A stretch of DNA of 64,000 nt from Mastacembelus armatus. Taxonomy: Eukaryota; Chordata; Actinopteri; Synbranchiformes; Mastacembelidae. This document shows positions 13,855 through 23,282 of this stretch, in pieces. The DNA lies in the NCBI RefSeq assembly GCF_900324485.2, contig NC_046647.1, forward strand, positions 7,001,464 through 7,065,463, given 5' to 3'. Below the pieces are notes generated by a model. It did no database searches. It had not been told where the DNA came from and saw nothing but the letters and a program-made list of their open reading frames with translations. Made by a program: the position numbers and the translations under genes. The number at the start of each line of letters is the position of its first letter. Position 1 is the stretch's first letter.

Positions 13855-13872
13855 GCTTCTGCTTGTTTACCA

Positions 13873-13878
13873 CACGTG
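13873..13878. promoter_or_regulatory. Canonical E-box CACGTG next to the polr1b start
   Basis: A palindromic CACGTG lies about 20 bp upstream of the polr1b ATG on the minus strand. An ETS-like ACAGGAAGT follows about 15 bp further out. MYC/MAX and USF bind such E-boxes, and RNA polymerase I genes are classical MYC targets, so a role is plausible. Recognised by motif only. Confidence 0.4.
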
Positions 13879-13900
13879 CATAGTGACACAGGAAGTACAA

Positions 13901-13928
13901 CTTCTTCTTCTTCTTCTTCTTCTTCTTC
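13901..13928. repeat. (CTT)n microsatellite
   Basis: About nine uninterrupted CTT units directly upstream of polr1b, probably in its promoter or 5' UTR. Confidence 0.9.
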
Positions 13929-14674
13929 GGCGAGACTACACAGGGTGTATTTCTGCCCCTGCTGGTTGGTATTTGTTGTGTCTTGATTATCTAGCCTTTG
14001 TATTTTATTGTAATCATTTTCAGGGATTCAATATCAGCTCCCAATCCAAGACCCTGTAAGACTTTGTCATATTCAGCCTATTTTATGTCTAATTATGAAG
14101 TCTGTGCCCAGAAGAATTAGCATTTTCTGATCATGTTTTAATTGTATGAAGAATAAAAGAGAGAGGTTTTTGTTTTTAAACACTACTCCTATCAGTGAGC
14201 CTTTAATGTCTTGTTAACTTGGACTGTATCTCAGACATAATGATTCACTGGAACATTGTTTATAGATCTGAAGGACTTTGTGCTGTTATTGGACACAACA
14301 ACAACAACCAGATGACAATGAGACAAAGACAGTTCAGTATTTGCAGTTCAGATGTGCTGTATGTCTGATCTCCATTCCTGGAAGAATTGGCCTTTTGTGG
14401 ACACATTTGATTTCTATGGACAATAAAACCAAGAGAAAAGTGTTGGGTGATTATGAACAGTTCTCCTCTGGACCAGGTTCACTCAGTGCTGTGGAGAAAA
14501 CCCCTGGGACTTTACGGAGTCTGTGCTGTTGCATTGACTGGTGTCACTGATGGTCATTGCTCCTCTGGTCCAGGTGGAGGCGCTGTGGGACCAACAAACA
14601 TGAAGCTGTTGTATCGTGTCCCCACATAAAGTTTGACCGTGAGCGTCGTGTCGGTTGTTTGTTGACCCGTATGA
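13929..14674. other. Intergenic DNA between polr1b and the 7SL gene
   Basis: No gene recognised. The stretch contains a short (CAA)n run near 14299 and a copy of a CTCCTCTGG-CCAGGT string at about 14463. A longer version at 14560-14610 is the left member of the direct repeats flanking the 7SL gene. Confidence 0.5.
14560..14610 (+). repeat. Left 50-bp direct repeat flanking the 7SL gene
   Basis: CTCCTCTGGTCCAGGTGGAGG followed by ACCAACAAACA matches the segment at 15045-15094 in the same orientation with a few mismatches. Together they bracket the 7SL gene and its upstream region. Too long and too diverged for an ordinary target-site duplication. Confidence 0.65.
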
Positions 14675-14971
14675 AGAGACCGGGTCCCGCTGTATCACTC
14701 AGGCTGCACTACAGCGTCTATTCACAGGCGCGATCCCACTACTGAGCGGCACGGGGGCTCTGACCTGCTCCGTTTCCGACCTGGGGCGGTGCACCCCTCC
14801 TTAGACGACCTGGTGGTCCCGGGCTCCCCCAGAAGCACCATATCGATACCGAACTTAGTGCGGACACCCGATCGGCACAGTCCGCTGCAGCTCAGAGCTC
14901 CTGAGCTCAAACGATCCTCCAGCCTCAGCCTCCCGTAGCTTGGATTACAGGCGCGCGCCACCGCACCCGGC
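14675..14971 (-). ncRNA. rn7sl: 7SL RNA, the signal recognition particle RNA
   Basis: RNA scaffold of the signal recognition particle, which targets secretory ribosomes to the endoplasmic reticulum. Read on the minus strand, about 297 nt match vertebrate 7SL from end to end. The 5' Alu domain starts GCCGGGTGCGGTGGCGCG and continues GGGAGGCTGAGG. The S domain contains CCGATCGGGTGTCCGCAC, the helix 8 GGTCGGAAACGGAGCAGG with its GGAA tetraloop, and CAGTAGTGGGATCGCGCC. The 3' Alu strand ends GGTCTCTT. Internal A/B-box-like promoter sequence is present. About 43 bp upstream is a perfect TGACGTCA (separate entry). Two oddities: a 2-nt deletion in the Alu-domain CTACTCGGG (here CTACGGG), and no run of four T within 60 nt of the 3' end. 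It is a real 7SL locus by structure; whether it is still expressed is open. Confidence 0.9.
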
Positions 14972-15013
14972 GGGAGCTGTCTTCATTCATAGCGGCTGTG
15001 AGGGTCACGCACG

Positions 15014-15021
15014 TGACGTCA
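15014..15021. promoter_or_regulatory. CRE/ATF site TGACGTCA upstream of 7SL RNA
   Basis: A perfect palindromic CRE at -43 to -50 relative to the first base of the 7SL RNA. Vertebrate 7SL genes depend on an upstream ATF/CRE element at about this distance. A processed 7SL retrocopy would not carry it, so it argues for descent from a true gene. Confidence 0.7.
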
Positions 15022-15044
15022 TCAGGCGTGACCGAGGGTCTCTG

Positions 15045-15094
15045 GTCCTCTAGTCCAGGTGGAGGTGGGTCGGTGTCACCAACAAACAGCTGGT
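15045..15094 (+). repeat. Right 50-bp direct repeat flanking the 7SL gene
   Basis: GTCCTCTAGTCCAGGTGGAGG followed by ACCAACAAACA is the partner of 14560-14610. It contains the CAGGTGGAGG core that also recurs in the minisatellite at 16.9-17.7 kb. Confidence 0.65.
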
Positions 15095-15468
15095 TTCTGA
15101 AGGTTTTCACAGAAATAGAGAAACAGCGATGAAGCTGAAGTGTCATGTAAATCCATCAGGGTTCAACCTGTGTCAGGTGTCACAGCTGTTACTGCAGCAT
15201 CACACTGATGAGCTTTAAAAAGCCCTTTGAAGCTTTTCAGGATTCAGACCTTCTTAGGTGTTGATCAGATTCAGCCTCTGCTTTATTCCCTGTGTGTGTT
15301 TGACTCAGGACTGTGTTTGTGTCCACACCAAGCTGCACTAACATCTTCTCACTCCTGTTTCCTTCAGTCTGATCAGCTGCTCCAACTCACAGCTTTAGGG
15401 TTTTTGAACCTGCTGTTATGTTGAATAGAAGTTTCCATCCACTATGGCTCAAACTGAGCTGCACTGTT

Positions 15469-15556
15469 AAATACACTCACAACAACACAAAGACTTTTGA
15501 AGTCAGGACATTTTTATTATGGCTTCTTCCAAAACTCAAACTTCATTATACTAAGG
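15469..15556 (+). repeat. AT-rich duplicated segment, copy 1
   Basis: AAATACACTCACAA, then TCAGGACATTTTTATTATGG and TTCTTCC, are repeated with moderate divergence at about 15785-15871. Not recognised as a named element. Confidence 0.55.
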
Positions 15557-15784
15557 ATATATCTATATCAAAAAATGAAGTACAAGTATAGTCCAGATAC
15601 ACTGTTGTACAAGCCAAGTACACCTGAATATAAGGAAAAGCACAGGCTGAATGCATTTCAATTTTTTCTGTATACCTGTCAGTATAAGTCAAGTATACTT
15701 GAGTATAATTTAGTTTAGTTTATCTCTGACACGTACAAACAAAGTACACGTGAATAATCGTCTTTTTTGTGGGGATGCGCTGAT

Positions 15785-15871
15785 AAATACACTGACAAAA
15801 AGAAAGAATCTTCTTAAATCAGGACATTTTCATTATTGCTTCTTAGAAAACACAAAGAGAAGAACTATAAG
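15785..15871 (+). repeat. AT-rich duplicated segment, copy 2
   Basis: Second copy of the 15469-15556 segment, about 315 bp away in the same orientation. It includes AAATACACTGACAA and TCAGGACATTTTCATTATTG. Confidence 0.55.
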
Positions 15872-16239
15872 AAGCAATGATACACAATCTGCACTATATC
15901 TGACAACTCTGTTGTTAAACCATGACAGTTTCATAATTCTATGAACTTAATGCAGGAAATTTCACTTTTTCTAAACTGTTCCATGTTTTCTCATATATTT
16001 TTCCAAAGTTTGCCATAAATAAGCAGCACATGGTTCACTGGTGCATTTCAATGTTCGCTTTGTCAAATGTACTTCTCAGGTGTATTTTAGGGGCGAGAGC
16101 TCAGCATGAAGAAGCTTCTAGTTTGGAGGAGAGAAGGAAATATCTGTGTGGCTGCAGCTGAGAGAAAGGGCCCATGTGAAGAGGAGCTGTCAGTCTGGGA
16201 GAGGAGCCGCGGTCGTTAGTGAACATGGAGGATGGAGAG

Positions 16240-16756
16240 GAGGAATGAACATCTCTGAAGTACTGATCTTCTAGAAGAAACTGCCCTTGTGGGCCCTGAT
16301 CAGCTCCTGGAAGATCTGGAAGTCTTTGAAGTCCAACAGGTCCTGGAGAAAACCACAAACAATATGTGTTAAAACACCAGACATCAGCAAAGCTCAATTC
16401 AAATAAATAGTGGACTTTTTAAGAGCCCAGTTGTTGATGGTCCCCATGTTTCCTGTTCACCTCCACACTGATGTAGAACATCCTGGTTTTCATTTAAACA
16501 CTTGGACAGGCTTGATTTCTTCAATGCATTAAAACATCAGATTAACTCCAACTGCACGGTCAGACAGTGAAACACTACAAATATGTCTTACTACTCTACA
16601 TCACACTGGTTACTATCTGGAGTCCAAAGCCTAGTGGGAGGAAGAAGTGCTCTTTGTGATGGATGAAGTTCAGCATCACTGTCCCAGTTTCCAGATGATG
16701 CAGGTTGATGCTGATGGATGTGTGTTGGTCCCTCATGCAGCACATGGAAATACCTG
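16240..16756 (-). pseudogene. Partial polr1b duplicate: exons 5 and 6 only
   Basis: Two pieces in the same order and strand as polr1b, 2.4 kb upstream of it. The exon 5-like piece (about 16756-16618) keeps an open frame with [15 protein letters not shown] and FFLPLGFGL, against [15 protein letters not shown] and FFLPLGFAL in the gene. Its donor site has lost the normal GT context. The exon 6-like piece (16342 to about 16240) retains an acceptor and DFKDFQIFQELI, but a TAG replaces a tyrosine codon and similarity then fades. An intron-like spacer separates them, so this is a DNA-level duplication and not a retrocopy. No other polr1b exon was found nearby. It is not expected to encode a working subunit. 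Confidence 0.85.
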
Positions 16757-16849
16757 TGAGAAGAAGAATATGATGCACATTAAAACAGAAATGGGCCTTG
16801 AATGTATCAGCTGAGACACTTTTGGATGGAGCTGGAATCTGAAGGTGGT

Positions 16850-17750
16850 GCCTCGGGATGGAGGTGGCTAGAAGAGGCAGCAGGTGAAGGCTGAGACCAC
16901 TGCTGACTGGTGGGAGCTGTAGGTGGAGGCTGAGGCTGAGGCATAATATGTCTGGCAGGAGCAGAAGGTGGAGGCTACTTCTGGAGCTGATGAATGTTTT
17001 TCAGCTTTCTGCCTGAAAGGGCAGGTGGAGGATGAGGCTGGATTTTGCTGGCTGAGACTATAGGTGGAGGTTCAGGATACAGATATTTGCCAGAATCTGT
17101 AGGTGTAGGCAGCAACTACAAGTTTCTGGCAGTGTATGTAGGTGTAATCTCAGGTTAGTAGAGTTTGTTAGAATCCGGAGGTGGAGGTCCAAACTGCATG
17201 TTTCCTGCAGGAGACATAAGTTGAGGTTTAGGTGGAGGCAGCTACTACAGGTTTCTGGTAGAGGCTTCAGGTGGATGGTCAGATTCAGTTTGCCAGAACA
17301 TGCAGGTGGAGGTCCAAACTGCATGTTGCTGGCAGAAGACACAAGTTGAGGTTTAGGCAGTAGCTCTCTGCCAGAATCTGTAGGTGGAGGCAGCTACTAC
17401 AGGTTTCTGGTAGAGGCTTCAGGTGGATGGTCAGACTGAGTTTGCCAGGACCTGCAGGTGGAGGTGGAAATGGCAGGTTACTGGCAGAGGTTGTAGTTGG
17501 AGGATTGGGAATCTGCCAGAATGTGCAGGTGGAGGCAGCATGTCTGGCAGAAGCATCATGTGGCTGGTCAGACTACATGTGTCTGACTGTATCTGCAGGT
17601 GGAGGAGGAAAATGCAGATTTCTGTCAGAGGCTGTAGGTGGAGGTCGACAGAGGTTTAAGGTGAAGGTTTGGTTTGCAGGTGGATGTTGGAGGCAGCAGA
17701 AAGTGGCTGGCAGAGGTTTTAGGTGGAGGATGAATGTGGAGCTTTAGCTA
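16850..17750. repeat. Degenerate AGGTGGAGG minisatellite
   Basis: The plus strand carries AGGTGGAGG about a dozen times, spaced irregularly at about 35-110 bp. It alternates with phrases such as TTTCTGGTAGAGGCTTCAGG and TCTGGCAGAAG. A longer unit (GCAGCTACTACAGGTTTCTG followed by GTAGAGGCTTCAGGTGGATG) occurs at about 17238 and again at about 17390. The long open frames inside it on both strands follow from the repeat and show no family similarity. Confidence 0.75.
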
Positions 17751-17881
17751 GTTTGAACAGGTGGGTGGTGATCTGGCAGTGGTGTCTGTTGCTCTAGGTC
17801 TGTGCTGAGTCATGTGACCTATTGACTTCAGTCTCCAATAATATTTACAGGTAGAGTCTGTTTGAGCTGTTAGAAACTTCT

Positions 17882-18822
17882 TCAATTGAGTTTCTTTGCT
17901 CTTTTTCTCAGGGGCTTCCTGGGCTTTGGGTCTCCCATAGTGTCCGCATCATGAAGGGGAGGGTAGACTCCAACCCCGTAGGACACGTCCACCTCCACAC
18001 GGCCGTCCTTGTACCTGTGAGGAGCAGAAGAGACAGAAAGATCCAGCGGATAAAAATGCTTCTTCATGGACAACCGGACAGATTTTGGTGTGTTTGTAAG
18101 AACGTGATCTGATGTTTAACACCAACTTACTTCAGCGGGTCATCGACCACCTCATGATAGAGCTGCTGGTACTCTTCCACTGAGCGGTTGTGGATCTTCA
18201 GAGGGCCGTCGTGCTGCAGTGGAGCAGGGGCCACGTTGAAGACCGGTGGCAGCTCAGGTGGGATGGTGGACTGAGGAATGTCAGCAGCTGGGCGGGAGGG
18301 CTGAGGGGTGGGCAACTCTGGGTGTGAATCAGAAGGTTTGGAAGGACGGGCCCCTGAGGTCCTCTTCCTCTTCCGGGGACGGAAGGCAGCAGCAGCGGCG
18401 GCAACAGCAGCGGCGGCAGTATCAGTGGCGGCAGCAGCGATAGCAGCAGCAGCCCGTTGATGCTTTAGCTGCGAATCCAGCACCTCTGGGTGTGAAGCAG
18501 AAGGTTTGGAATGACGGGCCCCTGAGGTCCTCTTCCTCTTCCGGGGACGGAAGGCAGCAGCAGCGGCGGCAACAGCAGCGGCGGCAGTAGCAGTGGCGGC
18601 AACAGCGACAGCAGCAGCAGCCCGTTGATGCTTTAGCCGCGAGTCCAGCACCTCTGGGTGTGAAGCAGAAGGTTTGGAAGGATGGGCCCCTGAGGTCCTC
18701 TTCATCTTCCAGAGATGGAAGGCAGCAGCAGCGGCAGCAGCAGCGGCAGCGACAGCGGCAGCAGCAGCGACAGCAGCGGCAGCAGCAGCAGCCCGTTGAT
18801 GCTTTGGCCGCGAGTCCAGCAC
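17882..18822 (-). CDS. Unassigned alanine-rich protein, two 3' exons, 5' end missing
   Basis: I do not recognise this family. Exon 18822-18131 opens after a CAG acceptor with no in-frame ATG, so at least one 5' exon is missing. It joins 18014-17882 across a 116-bp GT-AG intron and stays in frame to a stop, about 273 residues in all. The first exon encodes three tandem blocks of about 57 residues. Each has a start like VLDSRLKHQR, a tract of 20-24 alanines with scattered V/T/I, then a basic FRPRKRKRTSGA segment and SKPSASHPE. A proline-rich linker follows, then a non-repetitive end containing VEEYQQLYHEVVDD, SYGVGVYPPL and a basic RKPLRKRAKK. The basic clusters would suit a nuclear protein (inference). 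GCN runs are open in several frames, so the alanine blocks alone prove nothing; the in-frame splice and the non-repetitive tail are the better evidence. Confidence 0.5.
18471..18822 (-). repeat. Three tandem repeats of about 170 bp inside the alanine-rich exon
   Basis: The marker GCGAGTCCAGCACCT (first copy GCGAATCCAGCACCT) begins at 18471, 18639 and 18810, a period of 168-171 bp. Both spacings are multiples of three, so the frame is kept. Each unit includes an imperfect (GCN)n tract, the kind prone to length change. Confidence 0.85.
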
Positions 18823-18902
18823 CTGGGAGACATCAGCAACACGACAGGATGAAGGTCTTCCTCAGTATCATGGTTTGAAATCTCACAGGAGAAAATGGTC
18901 AT

Positions 18903-20970
18903 CAGTGCAGCCTGCAGTGTTTCTAAGCTGAAATATTATCTGGCCTCTTGGAGAGCAGCAGCCTGACTAACTCATCAGTGTAAGACTTGACTACATGTCA
19001 GAAAACACTGAAACTGCAGGTTTTTAAAGGAGATGTGGACACAGGAGCCTCCTCAGGACTGGTCCTCATGGTCAGGAAATAAAGCAGGACCACCTTAGGA
19101 CCTTTATCATGTCCCCTGTTGTTATGTTGTGTTGCTTATTCCCACTGTGTTGCCATATACTGTATGGAAATCTAATCTCAAATACCTGCTGAGAATGACA
19201 GAGACTACTAACTTCAAGTACTTCACTGTTGTACTTATTACCACACGTACAATCCCAATATGTTGTAGGTCTATACACTATGTGTGACTGCTGCTGACAG
19301 AAACCATTTGATCACAGATCTAAAAACAGAGTTCATGCTTTTATGCGTGTTTGGCTCGTCAGTCTGTTTCTGGGCCTGTTGATGGTTTATATCAGTGAAC
19401 ACTGGGGCTGTTCTCCCAGTGTCCACGGTAAAACACAGAAAACACCTCAGACTTTCAAAGGCTTCAGTCTCACGTTTTCCATGATGGAAGTCAGTTGTGT
19501 CGCTTTGGTCACTTTCTGGGAGGGTTTAGTCCTTGTCTGGACGGAAGAAGTCCTCAGGACAAGAGGGAGTTTGGCAGAAATCGTCGAGTGAAAGTGGTGA
19601 AAACTTTTCTTGACCGTCTGAGCTTTTGTTTTGGTTTAAATGATGTTCTTATCAAAATGACGCCCCCGGAGACAAACCATAGCAACCGTGGAATCCTTGA
19701 CCTCCATTTTGTCACATGTGTGTTTCCAGACACATCTGGGATTAAAGTTGGATCCAGTCAGCCCAGAGCTGAGATCAGCTCCATATAGTTACAGATCTGA
19801 CTGGTCCTCACTCACACTTCCTCCTCATATTATACTGGACCAGCGGATTCTGTTTTCATGGCTCAGCAACAATTATACACCTGATGTGTCTGAATGATCG
19901 GCTGGAAAAGAAGAAATCAAATGGTTCAAATTACAGATGTGGCTGCGTCCTCGGTCATATTCTCTGCTAGAAAGTTGGTGTCAGTCTTCGTGTGAACATC
20001 TGGATTCACAGGCTACGAGTTTTGACAGTGTTTTCATAGAGCAGCTAAACTTAAACTTGATCATTAATTACTAAGTACTTAAATTAAAGGCTCTTCTAAG
20101 ATGTCAGTCATGCAAACGTTTATACACAACCACACAATGCTGGTATAATTACTGCGACAAAGCCTGTCTGAGATATGTCAATTATATGACTGTTATAGAC
20201 TTTATGATAGTAAGAAATTTATAGAATAGAATTTGCTTTTCAAAATGAGTAGGTTTAATTTGGACTATTTTAACTTAAGAAAAGCATCTGGATATTTTTT
20301 CAAGCACTTCACAATTGCAGAAGTAACATTGCCTCTATCTCCAGATGTAGGCCTGCACTGTAAAATGCATCGAAATCTATGGCATCTAAATACCAAGAGG
20401 AAAATTTATTATTCAAGATGTTAGCGAGTATTAGGCTGATTCATGTTATAGTATCCATATACAGTTGGAGTATCTTTTATTTTTTGATATGTATGTTAAT
20501 TTTTGGTATAATGATGTTTTTAATGATGTTTTCTTTTCAAGCTTTATTCATATGACTGGGATAGAATTTCATCTTCTTAAAGTCCTACATACACAACTCT
20601 AGGTTTGTTACAGTTGAAGACAACAGATTGTACACGGCATGATTCACCTTCATGTTCCTAACGTTATGAACTTACCTGCAACACAAAAATATACATGACA
20701 GCATTAAAGACACATGATCACAACTCAATTGTGTATATGTGAAAATAATTAACAACTGAGCAAAAATAATGACATATTCACATAAGCTAATATGCAACCG
20801 ATGGACAAGTATTTCACATGTGCAACAGACCCATTTAAAGTTCACGATTCCTAGTTTATGCGAAAGGTATAGTGGAATTACAGCCAGAAAAACTGACCCC
20901 ACAGTGGACAGGGTCCCAAGCACAACTACTATAAAATGCAAAACACAAATATTTAAATAAAAGCAAACAT
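18903..20970. other. Intergenic DNA before the dnajc12 3' end
   Basis: Two kilobases with no recognised gene, RNA or named repeat. Short open frames such as the one at 19343-19591 lack similarity, splice context or composition bias. The missing 5' exon(s) of the alanine-rich frame could lie here, and so could part of the dnajc12 3' UTR (minus strand). Confidence 0.5.
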
Positions 20971-23282
20971 TTAGATTTCATAATTTCTGAACTTCTGCAG
21001 TAGAATAGATGGAGAGTCAGCAGCCCAGCGGAAGCGTCGATGGCAATAGTCACCTAAACAGTGAGAATAAAAAGGTTTTATTTTGAATTTACAGGATTTA
21101 ATATTTTCATAAACAAATGAATTAAAAACAACATAGGATAGAAACAGTTCATTCCTCCAGTTCAATCACTGTGCCGTTACTGTTCTTCGTAATGTCTCTT
21201 CTAACCATCTCATAGGCAAGGATGTTCCAGTCACAAGAACAGGAAAACTCACAGGCAGCACCCTCTGCACTTATGCAGAACAGTAAAAGTCCCATTGTTC
21301 AGCTCTCCTCATTCAAAACCTCCATTTTAATTGAAAAAATATGAAGGGATAAAATCAGAAAGTGTATTTTTCTTATTAGTTTCTTGTATTTAAAGTGACA
21401 ACTACGAAATAAAGTCTGCTTTCCCATTTCAAAACATATTTACACTGAAATGACGTTACTCAGATTCCAGAGAGAACCTAATTTCTAAATAAATAAATGA
21501 ATAAATAAATAAAACAAGTATCTGGCACTGAAGATTTTATGCCTTAATTTTCCAAATGCAATGCTTAAATTTTCTCTTTCGTTTTGTTCATTGCTGTGTT
21601 CTGAGTTTCAGAACTTACTATAAGTCTTAAAATTTGGTTTCTATATTTTCCAATACTGTGAGAAGGTTTTGAAGTATCCTTACTTGTGGATGACATGGTA
21701 TCATAAGAAGGGATCCTTGGTGCTTCCTGCTCACAGTGACGGTCCTCTGTTTGAGAAGGGACTGGGATTTCTGCTGTTGAGGCCTCCAGCATTGGTTCCT
21801 TCTTGTCTCTCACAGCCCAATGCATTGACTGCAAACAGGTGACCAAATGTCTCACTGGCATTTCTTGTTACACAAATTATTTTGGAATGCTGGCACCAAA
21901 GTAAAGACTTTACATACGGTTTTTACAGAGTCATTCAATGCTTGCCAGTCGTGAAATGAAATAGTAACTCCACTTCTTTTCCACATGTCATAGTTTTTCC
22001 TTTTGGCTTCATTGCATAAAACCTCTTTGGCTTCCTGCAGTTTTTGGAAATCTGCCACTGTAAGAAAAGAAGAAAACATCGTGCTCTAAGATGGTACATT
22101 ATGCTTAGAGACTTGGGTGAAATAATTTCCTTGTAAGCAGCTCTCTATTAACATAATTTGCTTTGAAGTCAAGACATCAAAAAAGACATTAAGCCTCTGT
22201 GGAATAAGAGAGGAGATACAATGACAAAGATTTTCTTAAAATCCATTTAAAAGGAATAGATTTGATGCAAATGCTCTATGATTTTTTTTTTAATTTATCA
22301 ACATTTGAAAATTCTTGTGTCACAGCAATATTCACCTGCTCTTGGATTGTCTAGGTGTTTATCTGGGTGGCACGCCAAGGCTCGGATCTTGTATTCATTG
22401 ATGATCTGTTCAGTCTGCAAGGAAGAAGACAAAATAATGCAGGTCTACGTTTGCCAATCTAAATATTGAACTTCGGGAATCAGTCAGTGATTTAATTTTA
22501 AATGGCGTTCATTTTGGTAAAACACGTTCATTTATAAAAACGTATAATTTAAAACATTAAAAGGCCACAGAACACTTGTAACATTATTCTTACAATGCAC
22601 CCAGTTATTTTCTCTGCTCTCATGAAAATCGGATTATTTGAGGCTTTCAATGCGTTAGTTTACACGACACAAGTATTGTTATAGAGCTGCTACCAAAGAT
22701 GACATTTGAATGTATTGTGATATTATAATTATCATTGCTCGACTGTTCATTTTGTCTTTTAGGTTCATTTACGTGTTGATGTTTCCGTCGCGGACGTCAC
22801 GCTTAGTACCGTTAATGATACGCTGTTCAGTTTATTTGCTCAGGGTGTGTTACATGCAGTAATACTAGAGGATATGTTGAAAATTGAAGTAATGAAGTAT
22901 TAAATCCAATAAGTCACTGTGAGCCAACAGAAGCGATGGATGACGCACGGGTCCCTCTGACATCTTGTGGCTGAAGCATCAGCAGGTCTCTTGGCTCAGA
23001 CTAACACCTGGAGTATAGGTTAGGGTCTGGATTAAATAATCATCCATCATTCAACTAGCGTCACTTATACATTGCTGGTCGTCGGTGTGCATTTATTTAA
23101 TGCTTTCGTCTATTTCTCAACTCTTTGCTAAACCAGTGCGCTTTACACTGTGGGGCTAATGTCATCCAGCTGAGCTGAGCCGAAACCCACCAGGCAGCAC
23201 TTACCGACGACAGTTCATCGCAGCCTAATAACCCATAGTAATCCTCCAGGTCCTCTGGTGTGCAGTTCAAAACAGCCTCCAT
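20971..23282 (-). CDS. dnajc12: DnaJ (Hsp40) homolog subfamily C member 12, 5 exons
   Basis: J-domain co-chaperone; in mammals it works with HSC70 on aromatic amino-acid hydroxylases in the cytosol. Exons: 23282-23205, 22414-22336, 22057-21918, 21828-21684, 21053-20971, all GT-AG. The total is 525 nt or 174 residues (human 198). The N-terminus carries DLEDYYGLLGCDELSS, the family signature before the J domain. The HPD tripeptide that stimulates Hsp70 ATPase is at residues 42-44. WQALNDSVKT and SMHWAVR follow, and the end LLQKFRNYEI matches the strongly conserved C-terminus. The middle, exon 4, is short and divergent, which accounts for the shorter length. The gene is divergent to sirt1 with 824 bp between start codons, as in human 10q21.3. 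Confidence 0.95.

Noticed and set aside
14722-14961. 79-codon open frame on the minus strand
   Set aside because: Lies entirely within the 7SL RNA gene.
17058-17747. Open frames on both strands over the GGTGGAGG minisatellite
   Set aside because: Repetitive composition with no stop-generating variation; no similarity or splice support.
18246-18443. Gln/Arg-rich plus-strand frames over the alanine-rich exon
   Set aside because: GCN repeats are open in several frames. Only the minus-strand alanine frame has an in-frame splice to a non-repetitive tail.
19343-19788. Two overlapping plus-strand frames, one with a hydrophobic start
   Set aside because: Looks like a signal peptide by chance; the rest shows no domain, cysteine pattern or splice context.
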